From contig NZ_RBEE01000023.1 of assembly GCF_003725795.1 (NCBI RefSeq), forward strand, positions 248,001 through 312,000: a DNA stretch of 64,000 nt. Reading direction: 5' to 3'. This DNA comes from Pedobacter jejuensis. Lineage in GTDB: Bacteria; Bacteroidota; Bacteroidia; Sphingobacteriales; Sphingobacteriaceae. Under the pieces are notes generated by a model. That model saw only the letters and a program-made list of their open reading frames with translations, was not told the origin of the DNA and did no database searches. Positions 36,004 to 45,791 of the stretch are shown piece by piece (positions within the stretch are counted from its first letter, which is position 1; every line of letters starts with the position of its first letter). Made by a program: the position numbers and the translations under genes.

Positions 36004-38661
36004 TTGAAACTTCTTAGCAATTCTATTTTACTAATTTCTGTCATTTTATTAACATTCTATGTTGGTAAAGCTAACGCATATTCTGGATTTTCATTGCAGC
36101 AACTTGTACAACAAGATACTTCTAAGAAGGATACAACTAAAATCAAAGTAAAAAATAATAGCGATCTTGATAAGAAGATCGAATACAAAGCCACTGATTC
36201 TGTAAGGTTTAGCAAAGACAAAAGCATCATTTATATGTATGGAAATGCCAGAGTTATTTATGGCGATTTTGAATTGGATGCTGATTATATTCGTTACGAC
36301 CAGAAAAATAATATTATTTACGCAAGCGGGAAAACGGACCCGAAAACGAAAAGATACGTTGGTAGACCAATTTTTAAATCGGGTACAGAAGGTTCGGCGG
36401 TAGCAGATTCGTTATACTATAATTCTGCTACAACTAGGGCAAAAGTTTACGGTGTATATTCTGAACAAGAGGGTGGGTTCTTTTCTGGCGGACAAAGTAA
36501 AAAGCAAGTAGATAACGAGTTACACATTAAAAATATGATGTATAGCACGTGTAATTTGCCACATCCGCATTTCGGTTTAATGATTAGCAAAGGTATTGCA
36601 ACTGAAAAGCAGATAATTACTGGACCGGTTTATATGCAAATTGAAGATGTACCAACACCATTTGCTTTACCCTTTGCTTTTTTTCCAAAAACAAATAAAA
36701 GAACTTCAGGTATTATATTACCTACACCGGGAGAGGATGCATCTCGTGGATTTTTCCTTCAAAATGCGGGATATTATTTAGGCTTAAACGATTATTGGGA
36801 TGCTAAATTAATGGGAACGATCTATACAAATGGTTCTTACGAGGCAACTTTAAGTAGTAATTATATAAAACGATATAAGTTTAATGGAAACATTAACCTT
36901 AATTATGCCAATACTAAAAATGGTATTCAGGGGCAAGAGAACATTGGTAAAAATTTCCGGATAGGTTGGTCGCATAGTCAAAACCCAAATGCAAGCCCTG
37001 GTTCTACATTTACCGCAAGTGTAAACGTAAGTTCAAGTACATATTATCAAGCCACCGCTGCCAATACCACTTATGATCAGAGAGCTATAGCAACAAATAC
37101 ATCAACAAGTAGTATTGCGTATTCAAAAGTGTTGGCTGGTGGTTTATTCAATTTTAGTACTGCCTTAAGTGCGCAACAAACTTTTAGCACCAGGCAAATA
37201 TATTTGCAATTGCCACAGTTTAACTTAAACATGTCCACTATAAGTCCGTTTGATTCGAAAAACAGAAGTGGTGAACAAAAGTGGTATCAAAAAATTACGG
37301 TCGGCTATAGTTTGCAGGGTAACAACACCATTAGTACAGCCGACAGTGTTTTGTTTAAACCTGAAGGATTAAGAAGGCTTCAAACAGGTTTTAGCCACAG
37401 TATTCCTATCGGGATGAATTTTACTTTATTAAAATATTTAACCTTTAGTATGGGTGGTACGTATAATGAAGTTTGGAATTTTCAATCGATAAATAAAAGA
37501 TTTACTACGTTTACAGATGGAACTTACACATCAAGAATTGATACTTTAAGCGGTTTTAAACGAGGTGGAAGTTATAATTTGTCAACCAGCATGTCAACGA
37601 AAGTGTATGGTAAAACAAGAGAATTTAAAAATCTGGGCAACATTCAGCAACTGCGCCATGTAATGACACCTTCTGTTAGTTTTAGTTATTCACCAGATTT
37701 TACCGACCCAAGCAAAGGCATTTTTAAAGAAGCAATAGATCAGAATGGCAAGTTTATAATAAACCCAAGTACAGGCAGACCAGTAACCTATTCCAGTTTA
37801 GAAGGCATGGCATATCCTGGTTCTTTTTCAACAGAACAAGCCTCTATTGGTTTTATTTTAGATAATACGACAGAATTAAAAGTTCGGTCACCTAAAGATA
37901 CTACAGGAACCGGCTTTAGAAAGATTCCAATTATACAGGGTTTAAGTTTTAGTGGTTCGTACAACCTATTGGCTCCATCAAAAAAACTAACTCCGATTAG
38001 CTTTAGTGGTCGTTCGCAGTTTACCGATAAGTTAGGTATAAATTATAATGGCACTTTAAATCCTTATGTGCTTCGCGATTCAACAAATAATGGGGCATTT
38101 GTTCAAAACGTAGAGATTGACAGGTATTTTTGGCAAGACGGAAAATACTTCCCTAGATTAACCAATTTTGGTTTCTCTTTCGATTATGGATTTAATGCTG
38201 CTGCTGTTAAAAAGAAGAATGAAAATTATGATGCATTAAAGGGGCAGGTTGAAAAACAAGGTATGACGCCTTTGCAATCAGAACAGCTTAATGCAATCAA
38301 TCGTGATCCAAATGCTTTCGTTGATTTTAACATTCCCTGGAATTTCGCCTTTCAATACAGGTTTGATTATACGAACAATTTAGGCGTTAGCACAATTACA
38401 AATACATTAAACTTTAATGGTGATTTTAATTTAACACCAAAATGGAAATTCACTTTTAACTCTGGTTACGATTTTAAAAACCAGGGTTTAACACCAATGA
38501 ACATTGCCATTTACCGCGATTTGCATTGTTGGGATATGAGTGTAAACTGGATTCCATACGGTGCTTATAAAAGTTATTCTGTAACGATAAAAGTAAAATC
38601 ATCTATACTACAAGATTTAAAATTGAGTAAAAGACAAGGTTTTTATAACACCTACCAATAA
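36004..38661 (+). CDS. lptD: LPS-assembly protein LptD (OstA)
   Basis: Outer-membrane translocon that inserts lipopolysaccharide. 885 residues: signal peptide (~1-25, VGKANA), OstA/LptA-like β-jellyroll at ~55-190 (GNARVIYGDFELDADYIRY), then the LptD barrel (FALPFAFFPKTNKRTSGIILP, GFFLQNAGYYLGLNDYWD). It starts with TTG 36004, supported by the signal peptide directly after it. The gene is divergent from the amidases and 4 bases upstream of cinA. It is consistent with the lipopolysaccharide-synthesis genes elsewhere in the window (kdsA, kdsD). Confidence 0.92.
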   Translation: MKLLSNSILLISVILLTFYVGKANAYSGFSLQQLVQQDTSKKDTTKIKVKNNSDLDKKIEYKATDSVRFSKDKSIIYMYGNARVIYGDFELDADYIRYDQKNNIIYASGKTDPKTKRYVGRPIFKSGTEGSAVADSLYYNSATTRAKVYGVYSEQEGGFFSGGQSKKQVDNELHIKNMMYSTCNLPHPHFGLMISKGIATEKQIITGPVYMQIEDVPTPFALPFAFFPKTNKRTSGIILPTPGEDASRGFFLQNAGYYLGLNDYWDAKLMGTIYTNGSYEATLSSNYIKRYKFNGNINLNYANTKNGIQGQENIGKNFRIGWSHSQNPNASPGSTFTASVNVSSSTYYQATAANTTYDQRAIATNTSTSSIAYSKVLAGGLFNFSTALSAQQTFSTRQIYLQLPQFNLNMSTISPFDSKNRSGEQKWYQKITVGYSLQGNNTISTADSVLFKPEGLRRLQTGFSHSIPIGMNFTLLKYLTFSMGGTYNEVWNFQSINKRFTTFTDGTYTSRIDTLSGFKRGGSYNLSTSMSTKVYGKTREFKNLGNIQQLRHVMTPSVSFSYSPDFTDPSKGIFKEAIDQNGKFIINPSTGRPVTYSSLEGMAYPGSFSTEQASIGFILDNTTELKVRSPKDTTGTGFRKIPIIQGLSFSGSYNLLAPSKKLTPISFSGRSQFTDKLGINYNGTLNPYVLRDSTNNGAFVQNVEIDRYFWQDGKYFPRLTNFGFSFDYGFNAAAVKKKNENYDALKGQVEKQGMTPLQSEQLNAINRDPNAFVDFNIPWNFAFQYRFDYTNNLGVSTITNTLNFNGDFNLTPKWKFTFNSGYDFKNQGLTPMNIAIYRDLHCWDMSVNWIPYGAYKSYSVTIKVKSSILQDLKLSKRQGFYNTYQ

Positions 38662-38665
38662 AAAT

Positions 38666-39919
38666 ATGTTAGCCGAAATTATAACCATTGGCGATGAAAT
38701 CCTCATTGGCCAAATCGTAGATACCAATTCTGCCTGGATGGCAAAACAGCTTAATTCTATAGGTGTATCCGTAAAGCAAATCACATCTGTATCTGACGAT
38801 GAAACTCATATTTTACAGGCACTAGCTGATGCTGAAAAACGAGCAGAAATTATTTTAATTACTGGAGGATTAGGTCCTACGAAAGATGATATTACTAAAA
38901 AAACATTAGCAAAGTATTTCGGAATGGGTTTTAGAAGGGATGAAGGTGCGCTCGAAATGGTGACTTCCATCTTTAAGAAATACAATCGCCCATTGCTTGA
39001 TATTAATATGCAACAAGCTGATGTTCCTGATGGTTGTGAGGTCATTGTAAACAGAAATGGAACAGCACCTTGTATGTGGTTTGAACAAAATGACAAGATT
39101 TTTGTATCCATGCCCGGCGTTCCGTATGAGATGATGTATTTAGTGGATGATGAGATTTTACCTCGGATTACCAGTCGTTTCAAACTTCCATCTATCGTTC
39201 ATAAAACCATCCTTACAGCAAATATTGGCGAATCTTTTTTAGCCAAAGAAATTGAAGACATTGAGGACAATTTACCAGCCCATATTAAATTAGCTTATTT
39301 GCCTAAACTTGGTCAGGTACGTTTGCGTTTATCTGCTAAGGGAGAAAATGAAACTAACTTAAAAGCGGAAGTTGATGAATATGCCAATCAAATCATAGCA
39401 AAAGTTAAAAAATTTGTAGTTATAGATGATGACGTTCCATTGGAGAAAGCCATTATCGACATCATGAAAAAGCAAAGCTTAACTTTGTCAACTGCAGAAA
39501 GTTGTACCGGTGGTTATATCGCACATTTAATAACGCAGCATCCAGGCTGCTCTTCAGTTTATTGGGGTGGTGCTGTTGCGTATGCTTACGAGTTGAAAGA
39601 ATCAATTTTGGGTGTTAAAGAAAGTACATTAACTAAATTTGGGGCTGTAAGTGAAGAAACCGTAACCGAAATGGCCGAAGGTGCAGTTAGACAATTCAAA
39701 ACCGACTATTCTATTGCGGTAAGTGGAATTGCCGGACCGGACGGAGGAACAGAAGACAAGCCTGTTGGTACCGTATGGATTGCAATTTCAAGTAAAAATA
39801 AAACGGTTGCTAAAGTGTTTAATTTCAGCAACAAGCGTATTCAAAACATCGAACGTTCTGCTGCTTCAGCATTAATGATGTTATTAAATCTACTTAGAGA
39901 AGACCAACACAACGAATAA
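38666..39919 (+). CDS. cinA: CinA-like protein (NMN amidohydrolase / MoCF domain)
   Basis: 417 residues, two domains. N-terminal MoCF-type domain (1-~170, AEIITIGDEILIGQIVDTNS, ITGGLGPTKDDITKKTL) linked to ADP-ribose/NAD pyrophosphatase activity. The C-terminal CinA/PncC domain (~255-410) has LSTAESCTGGYIAHLITQHP, VSEETV and SGIAGPDGGTEDKPVGTVW, and deamidates nicotinamide mononucleotide in NAD recycling. The link to competence is historical. It starts 4 bases after lptD, so it is cotranscribed with it. Confidence 0.95.
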   Translation: MLAEIITIGDEILIGQIVDTNSAWMAKQLNSIGVSVKQITSVSDDETHILQALADAEKRAEIILITGGLGPTKDDITKKTLAKYFGMGFRRDEGALEMVTSIFKKYNRPLLDINMQQADVPDGCEVIVNRNGTAPCMWFEQNDKIFVSMPGVPYEMMYLVDDEILPRITSRFKLPSIVHKTILTANIGESFLAKEIEDIEDNLPAHIKLAYLPKLGQVRLRLSAKGENETNLKAEVDEYANQIIAKVKKFVVIDDDVPLEKAIIDIMKKQSLTLSTAESCTGGYIAHLITQHPGCSSVYWGGAVAYAYELKESILGVKESTLTKFGAVSEETVTEMAEGAVRQFKTDYSIAVSGIAGPDGGTEDKPVGTVWIAISSKNKTVAKVFNFSNKRIQNIERSAASALMMLLNLLREDQHNE

Positions 39920-39966
39920 AAACTGTATTTTTGTCGCAATACCAATATATAATACTGTTATAAAAT

Positions 39967-41310
39967 ATGGCTCAATACGAACTGTTATTACCAAAAATGG
40001 GTGAAAGTGTTGCTGAAGCAACAGTTATTAAATGGTTAAAACAACCTGGTGATTCTATCGATTTGGATGATACCATCTTAGAAATAGCAACAGATAAGGT
40101 GGATTCTGAAGTGCCATCACCAGTTGCAGGAAAGTTAGTAAAACAACTATTTAAAGAAGATGAGGTTGCACAAGTTGGCGATGTTATCGCTATAATAGAA
40201 ACCGATGGTGGAGGTGATGTAAAAGTTGAAGAACCAGCTAAAACTGCACCTATAGTTGAGGAAAAACCAGAAACCATTCCGGGTATAGAGCAATTGCCAA
40301 TTGAAAAAGCTGTTGTTCAAAATGATTCCAATTCGTCTGACCGTTTTTATTCTCCATTGGTAAAAAGCATTGCCGCACAAGAAAATATTTCTATGCAGGA
40401 ACTTGATACCATAAAAGGTTCAGGTGCTGATGGTCGCTTGAATAAAGATGATTTGTTAAGTTATGTTGCAAGTAAAAATGGTGGTCAGGCAATTTCTGCT
40501 AAAACAACTGAAGAGGCTAAACCAGCTCAAACTGTTGTAGAAAAGGCAGCTCCAAGTCCATCACCAATACCAAATAAAACGTCTGTAACATCTGTTTCCG
40601 GTGGCGATGAAATCATTGAGATGGATAGAATGCGTAAACTTATTGCCGACCATATGGTGATGAGTGTACAAACTTCTCCGCATGTAACTTCATTTGTTGA
40701 AGCCGATGTAACTAACATGGTTTTGTGGCGAAACAAAGTAAAAAACAGCTTTGAAAAACGTGAGAATGAAAAAATTACATTCACACCAATTTTTGTAGAG
40801 GCCGTAGCTAAAGCAATAAAAGATTTTCCGATGGTAAATGTTTCTGTTAATGGAACGCAAATCATCAAAAAACGCGATATTAATATAGGAATGGCAGCAG
40901 CTTTACCAAGTGGTAACTTAATCGTTCCGGTAATTCGAAATGCCGACCAGCTTAATCTTGTAGGGTTAACTAAAGCTGTAAATGATTTGGCTGGAAGAGC
41001 AAGGATTTCTAAACTAAAACCAGATGAAACTCAAGGTGGAACTTTCACATTAACAAATGTGGGTACTTTCGGGAATGTGATGGGAACACCAATCATTAAC
41101 CAGCCACAAGTTGCCATTTTAGCGGTAGGAGCCATTAAAAAGAAACCAGCTGTATTAGAAACCGAACATGGTGATGTTATCGCAATTCGCCACATGATGT
41201 TTCTATCTTTATCGTATGATCATAGAGTTGTTGATGGCTCTTTAGGTGGAATGTTTGTACGTAGAGTAGCCGATTATTTAGAAAATTGGGATTTCAACAG
41301 AGAGATTTAA
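39967..41310 (+). CDS. 2-oxo acid dehydrogenase E2 (dihydrolipoamide acyltransferase)
   Basis: Core of a 2-oxo acid dehydrogenase complex. 447 residues: lipoyl domain 1-76 with the lipoylated Lys44 in ATDKVDSEV, a Pro/Glu-rich linker, the E1/E3-binding domain (~122-160, SPLVKSIAAQENISMQELD), a second linker, and the catalytic domain with SYDHRVVDG near the end (His419). The single lipoyl domain and sequence favour a branched-chain or generic acyltransferase; pyruvate or 2-oxoglutarate cannot be excluded. E1 and E3 genes are not adjacent, which is common in this phylum. A -7-like TATTTTTG lies at 39926-39933. Confidence 0.92.
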   Translation: MAQYELLLPKMGESVAEATVIKWLKQPGDSIDLDDTILEIATDKVDSEVPSPVAGKLVKQLFKEDEVAQVGDVIAIIETDGGGDVKVEEPAKTAPIVEEKPETIPGIEQLPIEKAVVQNDSNSSDRFYSPLVKSIAAQENISMQELDTIKGSGADGRLNKDDLLSYVASKNGGQAISAKTTEEAKPAQTVVEKAAPSPSPIPNKTSVTSVSGGDEIIEMDRMRKLIADHMVMSVQTSPHVTSFVEADVTNMVLWRNKVKNSFEKRENEKITFTPIFVEAVAKAIKDFPMVNVSVNGTQIIKKRDINIGMAAALPSGNLIVPVIRNADQLNLVGLTKAVNDLAGRARISKLKPDETQGGTFTLTNVGTFGNVMGTPIINQPQVAILAVGAIKKKPAVLETEHGDVIAIRHMMFLSLSYDHRVVDGSLGGMFVRRVADYLENWDFNREI

Positions 41311-41358
41311 TCAGGAATTTAAAGATTTCAAAAGCCCGTTAATATTTTAAACAATAAA

Positions 41359-41973
41359 ATGCTAGATTCAATTTTAAAATCGATAGTTTCAGATAACGTG
41401 TTGCATGCCAAATGGTTAAATACTTTATCTTATATGGAAAATGCAGGTGCAAAAAAGATTTCAGCATCTGAGCATAAAGAAAATGTTAATTTGATTATTC
41501 TTAAACACGCTGCTGAAGAACATAGGCACGCATACTATCTAAAAAAACAACTTTCTAAATTGGATGAATCGCTCTGTAGAACATATACCAATGCAGAATT
41601 GCTTTCACCAAATCAAACCAAATACTATTTACGTGCATTGGACATTGCCGTTTGTAGGTATTTAAAAGCAGAATTTAATTTATCAGGCTACGAACTAAAA
41701 TTTGCTGCCTATCTTTTTGTTACTTATGCAATTGAAGTTCGTGCCGATGAACTTTATCCAATTTACCAATCTGTTTTAGATGATGCAAAAAGTAAAGTAA
41801 ATGTGAAATCAATCATTTTAGAAGAAGAAGGACATTTAGAGGAAATGATTAATCAATTGGCTGGCTTTTCTAGTGATTGGGAAAAATATGCAGCTGAAGT
41901 AATTAAAATTGAGCAGAGTTTATTTGATACTTGGGTTGAAGCAATACAAGAAGATTTGGGCGTTGTAGCTTAA
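41359..41973 (+). CDS. Putative ferritin-like diiron protein
   Basis: 204 residues, predicted all-helical. Two well separated metal-ligand-like motifs, EEHRH (~52-56, in LKHAAEEHRHAYYLKKQ) and EEEGH (~156-160, in ILEEEGHLEEMI), each E-x-x-H, with further acidic residues between them (FVTYAIEVRADELY). This is the pattern of four-helix ferritin-like or rubrerythrin-like diiron proteins. The family name could not be given. It begins 48 bases after the E2 gene on the same strand, suggesting a possible link to oxidative stress protection or lipoate-dependent metabolism. No signal peptide. Confidence 0.8.
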   Translation: MLDSILKSIVSDNVLHAKWLNTLSYMENAGAKKISASEHKENVNLIILKHAAEEHRHAYYLKKQLSKLDESLCRTYTNAELLSPNQTKYYLRALDIAVCRYLKAEFNLSGYELKFAAYLFVTYAIEVRADELYPIYQSVLDDAKSKVNVKSIILEEEGHLEEMINQLAGFSSDWEKYAAEVIKIEQSLFDTWVEAIQEDLGVVA

Positions 41974-42026
41974 TTTTTCCTGTGATTGGGATTTATATCA
42001 ACAAAACTCATTAAATAATTTTATAG

Positions 42027-42070
42027 TTAACCGCAAAGTACACGAAGAAGATGCGCAGAGAAACGTAAAG
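42027..42070. repeat. Single arm of an AACCGCAAAGTACACGAAG repeat
   Basis: TTAACCGCAAAGTACACGAA followed by GAAGATGCGCAGAGAAACGT. It resembles one half of the AACCACAGAT family, with no second arm seen nearby. Confidence 0.45.
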
Positions 42071-42174
42071 TTGGGCGTTCAAAATTATATCATAATTGTG
42101 TAGTTGGTCGTTATTGTGAGAAGGATTTTCCAGCAGAAGAATTAATCACAATCTTTTACAAGTTAGTTAAAGCA

Positions 42175-42813
42175 TTAAACCTTTACCACACTATTTGGCG
42201 TTACTGCAAATATTTCTTCGCTGGCTTTAGGGTAAATATTATATAAACCTGTAAATGTGCTGAAGGCAGGTAGAACAGCATATTCATTACCAAAATAAAA
42301 GCATGGGAATTTTAACCGTTGCTTTGCTTTACCCACAATAGTTACACCCGGATGAATATGCCCGCTAATGGGGTACAATTCTTCTTCCGTACATTTTGGG
42401 GCGTCGTGAATAAAACAAAAAGGACCCAGACAAAAACTTGGCTCGTGGATATCAATATTCATTGATGCATAATCAGCATTGGCTAATCTATCATGATTGC
42501 CTTTCACTAGTAGGAAATTTAAATCTTTATAGTGCTTTCTCCATTCAGAAAACTCATCAATGTCGGTGTTTAGGCCATGATGAAACATATCACCATTAAT
42601 TAATAATGTTTTGGGTTGATATTTTTCGATAAGCAAACCTAATCTTTGCAAATCATTTTGTGCAATGGTAGATGGGACTTGAACACCAGCCGAACGGAAA
42701 TGCGCAGATTTGCCCAGATGCAAATCGCTAATGGCTAAAAGTTGATGTTGTGGTAAATATAAAGCCCTTTCTTTATCTAAAATCAGTTCTTCACCGTGGC
42801 TTGTTATGGTCAT
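42175..42813 (-). CDS. pdeM: Ligase-associated DNA damage response endonuclease PdeM
   Basis: Calcineurin-like metallophosphoesterase, 212 residues. Metal motifs in order: ISDLHLGKSAHFR, LLINGDMFHHG, LLVKGNHDR, FIHDAPKC and ISGHIHPG. Presence of this gene with Lhr-like helicase, ATP-dependent ligase and metallo-β-lactamase exonuclease identifies it as the PdeM member of the ligase-associated DNA damage response set. It is the last gene of the leftward cluster, 204 bases after the helicase gene; a repeat fills part of that gap. A close, isolated phosphodiesterase is less likely given the context. Confidence 0.92.
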   Translation of the reverse strand: MTITSHGEELILDKERALYLPQHQLLAISDLHLGKSAHFRSAGVQVPSTIAQNDLQRLGLLIEKYQPKTLLINGDMFHHGLNTDIDEFSEWRKHYKDLNFLLVKGNHDRLANADYASMNIDIHEPSFCLGPFCFIHDAPKCTEEELYPISGHIHPGVTIVGKAKQRLKFPCFYFGNEYAVLPAFSTFTGLYNIYPKASEEIFAVTPNSVVKV

Positions 42814-42939
42814 TAATTATTCGTTTTTCTAAGTGATGCATTCCATCCCAGCTAAGCCTGAGTAGAAAATCTTCGTTCAACTTTGAACCGGCCTAACAAA
42901 TTTTTGGGAGAGTAGATGCAAGGCCTACTCACTTACTTT

Positions 42940-43014
42940 AATACAAAAATTTTCAGCCGGCAATTTTGTTTCTTTTGTTGCCAAAAGAAAAAAGCCTGTC
43001 CGGCCAGGACCAAA
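42940..43014. repeat. Inverted repeat AATTTTGTTTCTTTTG / CAAAAGAAA
   Basis: CGGCAATTTTGTTTCTTTTG and GCCAAAAGAAAAAAGCC pair around TTGCC, with CCGGCC-type ends on both sides (AGCCGGC.., GTCCGGCCAGGAC). It sits directly after the helicase stop codon. Confidence 0.5.
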
Positions 43015-43017
43015 TAC

Positions 43018-45495
43018 TTATTTTATTTTCTCCGATTCTGCTTTCATTCTCGCAATTCTTTGTTCCAATTCTTCCGAACTCATATTTTCCCTCAAACTAT
43101 CTACTTTTATCGGGAAAGATAGTGGTGTAAAGCTTTTAGGATTGGTAATAATCACCTCACTATTCTGAATCCTTTCTAAAGCTGCAGCCAGTCTTGGTTC
43201 TTCCAATTGCTGATAAAAAACTTCATCGTATGCTTGTCGCAAAAGTAAATTATGTTTGTCGTAATCGCTAAAAACATTAAAAAATAAACCTGCAGATGAC
43301 TGTAGATGTTTATTTGCAACATATTTGCCAGGGTAACCTTGAAAAACCAGACCAGAAATACAAGCAATATCCCTGAATTTCCGTCGTGCCATTTCAGTAG
43401 AGTTAATACTCAATGTAATATCTTCCGTTAAGTTTTTTGGCGAAAATACTTCATAGGCAATTGATCCATCCATGGGGATTTCAATATCACTTAAAAGTTC
43501 AAAACCGTAATCGTTCATCGCTATAGAAAAACTAATGGGCAGCAACTTACTTAATCGATAAGCCACTAAAGCGGCTAAAACTTCATGCACCAATCTGCCT
43601 TCAAAAGGATAAGCAAAAAGATGAAATCCCTCTTTATTATTGATGAGCTCAATTAATAATTCATCATTTCTTGGTACATGAGAGCGTTTTTGTTGAAGTA
43701 AAAACAAAGGATAAACCACATCCAGTTCTTCGTCTTGGTGGGTTTTATCTAAAGCCTCATTATATTTTTTACGCAAAACCGAGCCAAGATTAGAAGATAG
43801 AGGTAGCCTACCACCATTCCAGCTAGGTGAAATTGCATTATGTTGTTTGCTTACGCGAACAATCACCGTCATATCTTTTACATGTATAAATTCTAAAACC
43901 CTTCCTGCTAAGCGAAAATTATCGCCGGCTTTTAACCGGGTAACAAAATACTCCTCCACCATACCGATGTAACCACCAGAAAGGAATTTTACTTTCAGCA
44001 TTGCGTCGCTTACAATGGTACCAATATGCAAACGATGGCGCATGGCAAGCTGCCTGCTTTTTACTTTCCACAGCCCATCTTCATCTTTGGTAACCTTTTT
44101 AAATTCGGTGTAAGCGCTCAAACTATCTCCACCCGAAGTAATGAATTGCATCACCCAAGTCCATTCTTCGGGCAATATCATTTTAAAAGCATGGGTGTTT
44201 TTAATTTCTTCGTAAATAATTTTGTCATCAAAGCCATCGCCAATGGCAAGGGTAACCAGGTACTGAATTAAGGTGTCAAAAACCATAATAAAAGGTTCGC
44301 GACTTTCTATATTGTTGTTTTTTGCAGCCTCTTTAATTGCAGCAGCTTCTACTAATTCTAAGGCATGAGTAGGAAGAAAATAAATTTTTGAAACCTCGTG
44401 AGGTGAGTGCCCCGAGCGACCAGCCCGTTGCAAAAACCGGGCAACACCTTTCGGCGAACCTACTTGCACAACCGTATCTACAGGCTTAAAATCAACACCT
44501 AAATCTAACGATGATGTTGCAATAACAGCCTTTAACTGACCAGTATGCAGCGCATCTTCAATCCAGTTTCGAAGTTCAAAATCTATAGAGCCGTGGTGAA
44601 TGGCAATTCTACCGGCCAATTCGGGTTCTAAATTAAGCAAATGCTGGTACCACATTTCCGATTGCCCACGGGTATTGATGAAAATTAATGTGGTTTTGCT
44701 TTTCTCAATAATGGGTAAAAGTTTGTAAGCCAATTTTAAACCCAAATGCCCGGCCCAGGGCAAAGTTTCAATATCATCTGGTAAAATCGATTTGATAATA
44801 ATTTTCTTTTCTAAATCGGCCTTAATAATAATTCTTTTGGCGGTTTCGTCAGGTTCTAAAACATCCAAAGCCTCATCAATATTTCCAATGGTCGCAGAAA
44901 TTCCCCAAACACGCAAAAATTGGTTTTTTTCTAATTTTTGCAACCCTTTTATTCTCGAAACTGCAAGTTCTACCAACACGCCACGTTTGCTGCCCAAAAG
45001 TTCATGCCATTCATCAGCCACTATACATTTAAGGTTTTTAAATAATAACGATGAACCTTTTTGAGCCAAAAGCAGATGCAAACTTTCGGGCGTTATCAAT
45101 AAAATTTCGGGCATCGATTTTTTCTGCTGAACCTTTTCTGCTTGCGAAGTATCGCCATTTCTAACGCCAATATGCCAATCTAAATCCAGTTCTAGCAAAG
45201 TTTCTCGCATGGCTCTGGCTAAATCTTTGGCTAAAGAACGCAATGGCGTAATCCACACCAATTGCAAACGGTCTTTTGCTTTTTTGTTGCTCGCTTCCGA
45301 TGCATTTAAAGCCTCAATTACTATCGCCAAAAACAAAGAGAATGTTTTACCAAAACCTGTAGGAGCATTAACCAAACCACTATAACCGTTGAGGTAATGT
45401 TGCCAAGCATCTTCCTGAAACTGAAAAGGCTTACGCTTATTGGCTTTAAGCCAAGTTTTTATCTTTTTATAACCCTTAGTTTTGGTTTGGTCCAT
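43018..45495 (-). CDS. Ligase-associated DEXH-box helicase (Lhr-like)
   Basis: 825 residues. Helicase core with VNAPTGFGKTFSLFLA (Walker A), VADEWHELLGS (DEWH box) and the second RecA domain SSLDLGVDFKPVD and FLQRAGRSGHSP. A winged-helix region and an Lhr-type β-barrel domain follow (~420-800, SGGYIGMVEEYFVTRLKAGD). The C-terminal tail ends EELEQRIARMKAES. This is the Lhr relative that accompanies PdeM and the ATP-dependent ligase. It probably unwinds RNA:DNA or damaged duplexes for ligation. A 296-bp gap with a repeat separates it from the ligase gene. Confidence 0.93.
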   Translation of the reverse strand: MDQTKTKGYKKIKTWLKANKRKPFQFQEDAWQHYLNGYSGLVNAPTGFGKTFSLFLAIVIEALNASEASNKKAKDRLQLVWITPLRSLAKDLARAMRETLLELDLDWHIGVRNGDTSQAEKVQQKKSMPEILLITPESLHLLLAQKGSSLLFKNLKCIVADEWHELLGSKRGVLVELAVSRIKGLQKLEKNQFLRVWGISATIGNIDEALDVLEPDETAKRIIIKADLEKKIIIKSILPDDIETLPWAGHLGLKLAYKLLPIIEKSKTTLIFINTRGQSEMWYQHLLNLEPELAGRIAIHHGSIDFELRNWIEDALHTGQLKAVIATSSLDLGVDFKPVDTVVQVGSPKGVARFLQRAGRSGHSPHEVSKIYFLPTHALELVEAAAIKEAAKNNNIESREPFIMVFDTLIQYLVTLAIGDGFDDKIIYEEIKNTHAFKMILPEEWTWVMQFITSGGDSLSAYTEFKKVTKDEDGLWKVKSRQLAMRHRLHIGTIVSDAMLKVKFLSGGYIGMVEEYFVTRLKAGDNFRLAGRVLEFIHVKDMTVIVRVSKQHNAISPSWNGGRLPLSSNLGSVLRKKYNEALDKTHQDEELDVVYPLFLLQQKRSHVPRNDELLIELINNKEGFHLFAYPFEGRLVHEVLAALVAYRLSKLLPISFSIAMNDYGFELLSDIEIPMDGSIAYEVFSPKNLTEDITLSINSTEMARRKFRDIACISGLVFQGYPGKYVANKHLQSSAGLFFNVFSDYDKHNLLLRQAYDEVFYQQLEEPRLAAALERIQNSEVIITNPKSFTPLSFPIKVDSLRENMSSEELEQRIARMKAESEKIK

Positions 45496-45567
45496 GCTTA
45501 AATGTTGCGCTGATATTTTTTAAATTTAATTTTAAGAAAAGCAATTGCAGTAATTCTTCGGTTGCAT

Positions 45568-45735
45568 CAGTCCCGCCATTTGCTGCAATCTTTTTGCCTA
45601 ATTGTACTTTCTTTATTGCTGTTGCAACCATTAAAGATGGTACAATCTCATTCAGTTAAACGCGGCAAAAAGTATTTACGCGTCTGTCGGGTTTAAGGTA
45701 GCAAGGTAAACCTAAGCAATTTAAACCTGACAGCA
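45568..45735. repeat. Dispersed repeat, copy C, inside the ligase-helicase gap
   Basis: Inverted copy of the family: CAGTCCCGCCATTTGCTGCA and ATCTTTTTGCC at one end, CGGCAAAAAGTATTTACGCG and GTCGGGTTTAA at the other. A second half-match (TTTAAACCTGACAGC) follows, and the CGTCATTGCGAGG half-copy is at 45758-45785. Confidence 0.7.
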
Positions 45736-45757
45736 GTGTGAACGAAACATCTACTTA

Positions 45758-45785
45758 AGAGATTGCTTCGTACCTCACAATGACG
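45758..45785. repeat. Half-copy of the CGTCATTGCGAGG palindrome
   Basis: AGAGATTGCTTCGTACCTCA followed by CAATGACGA equals one arm of the 21471/28247 elements with two changes. It ends 6 bases before the ligase stop region. Confidence 0.65.
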
Positions 45786-45791
45786 AAAGCT

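Noticed and set aside
42916..43122. Forward ORF across the helicase stop
   Set aside because: It is made of a repeat plus antisense of the helicase gene; low complexity, Phe/Cys-rich.
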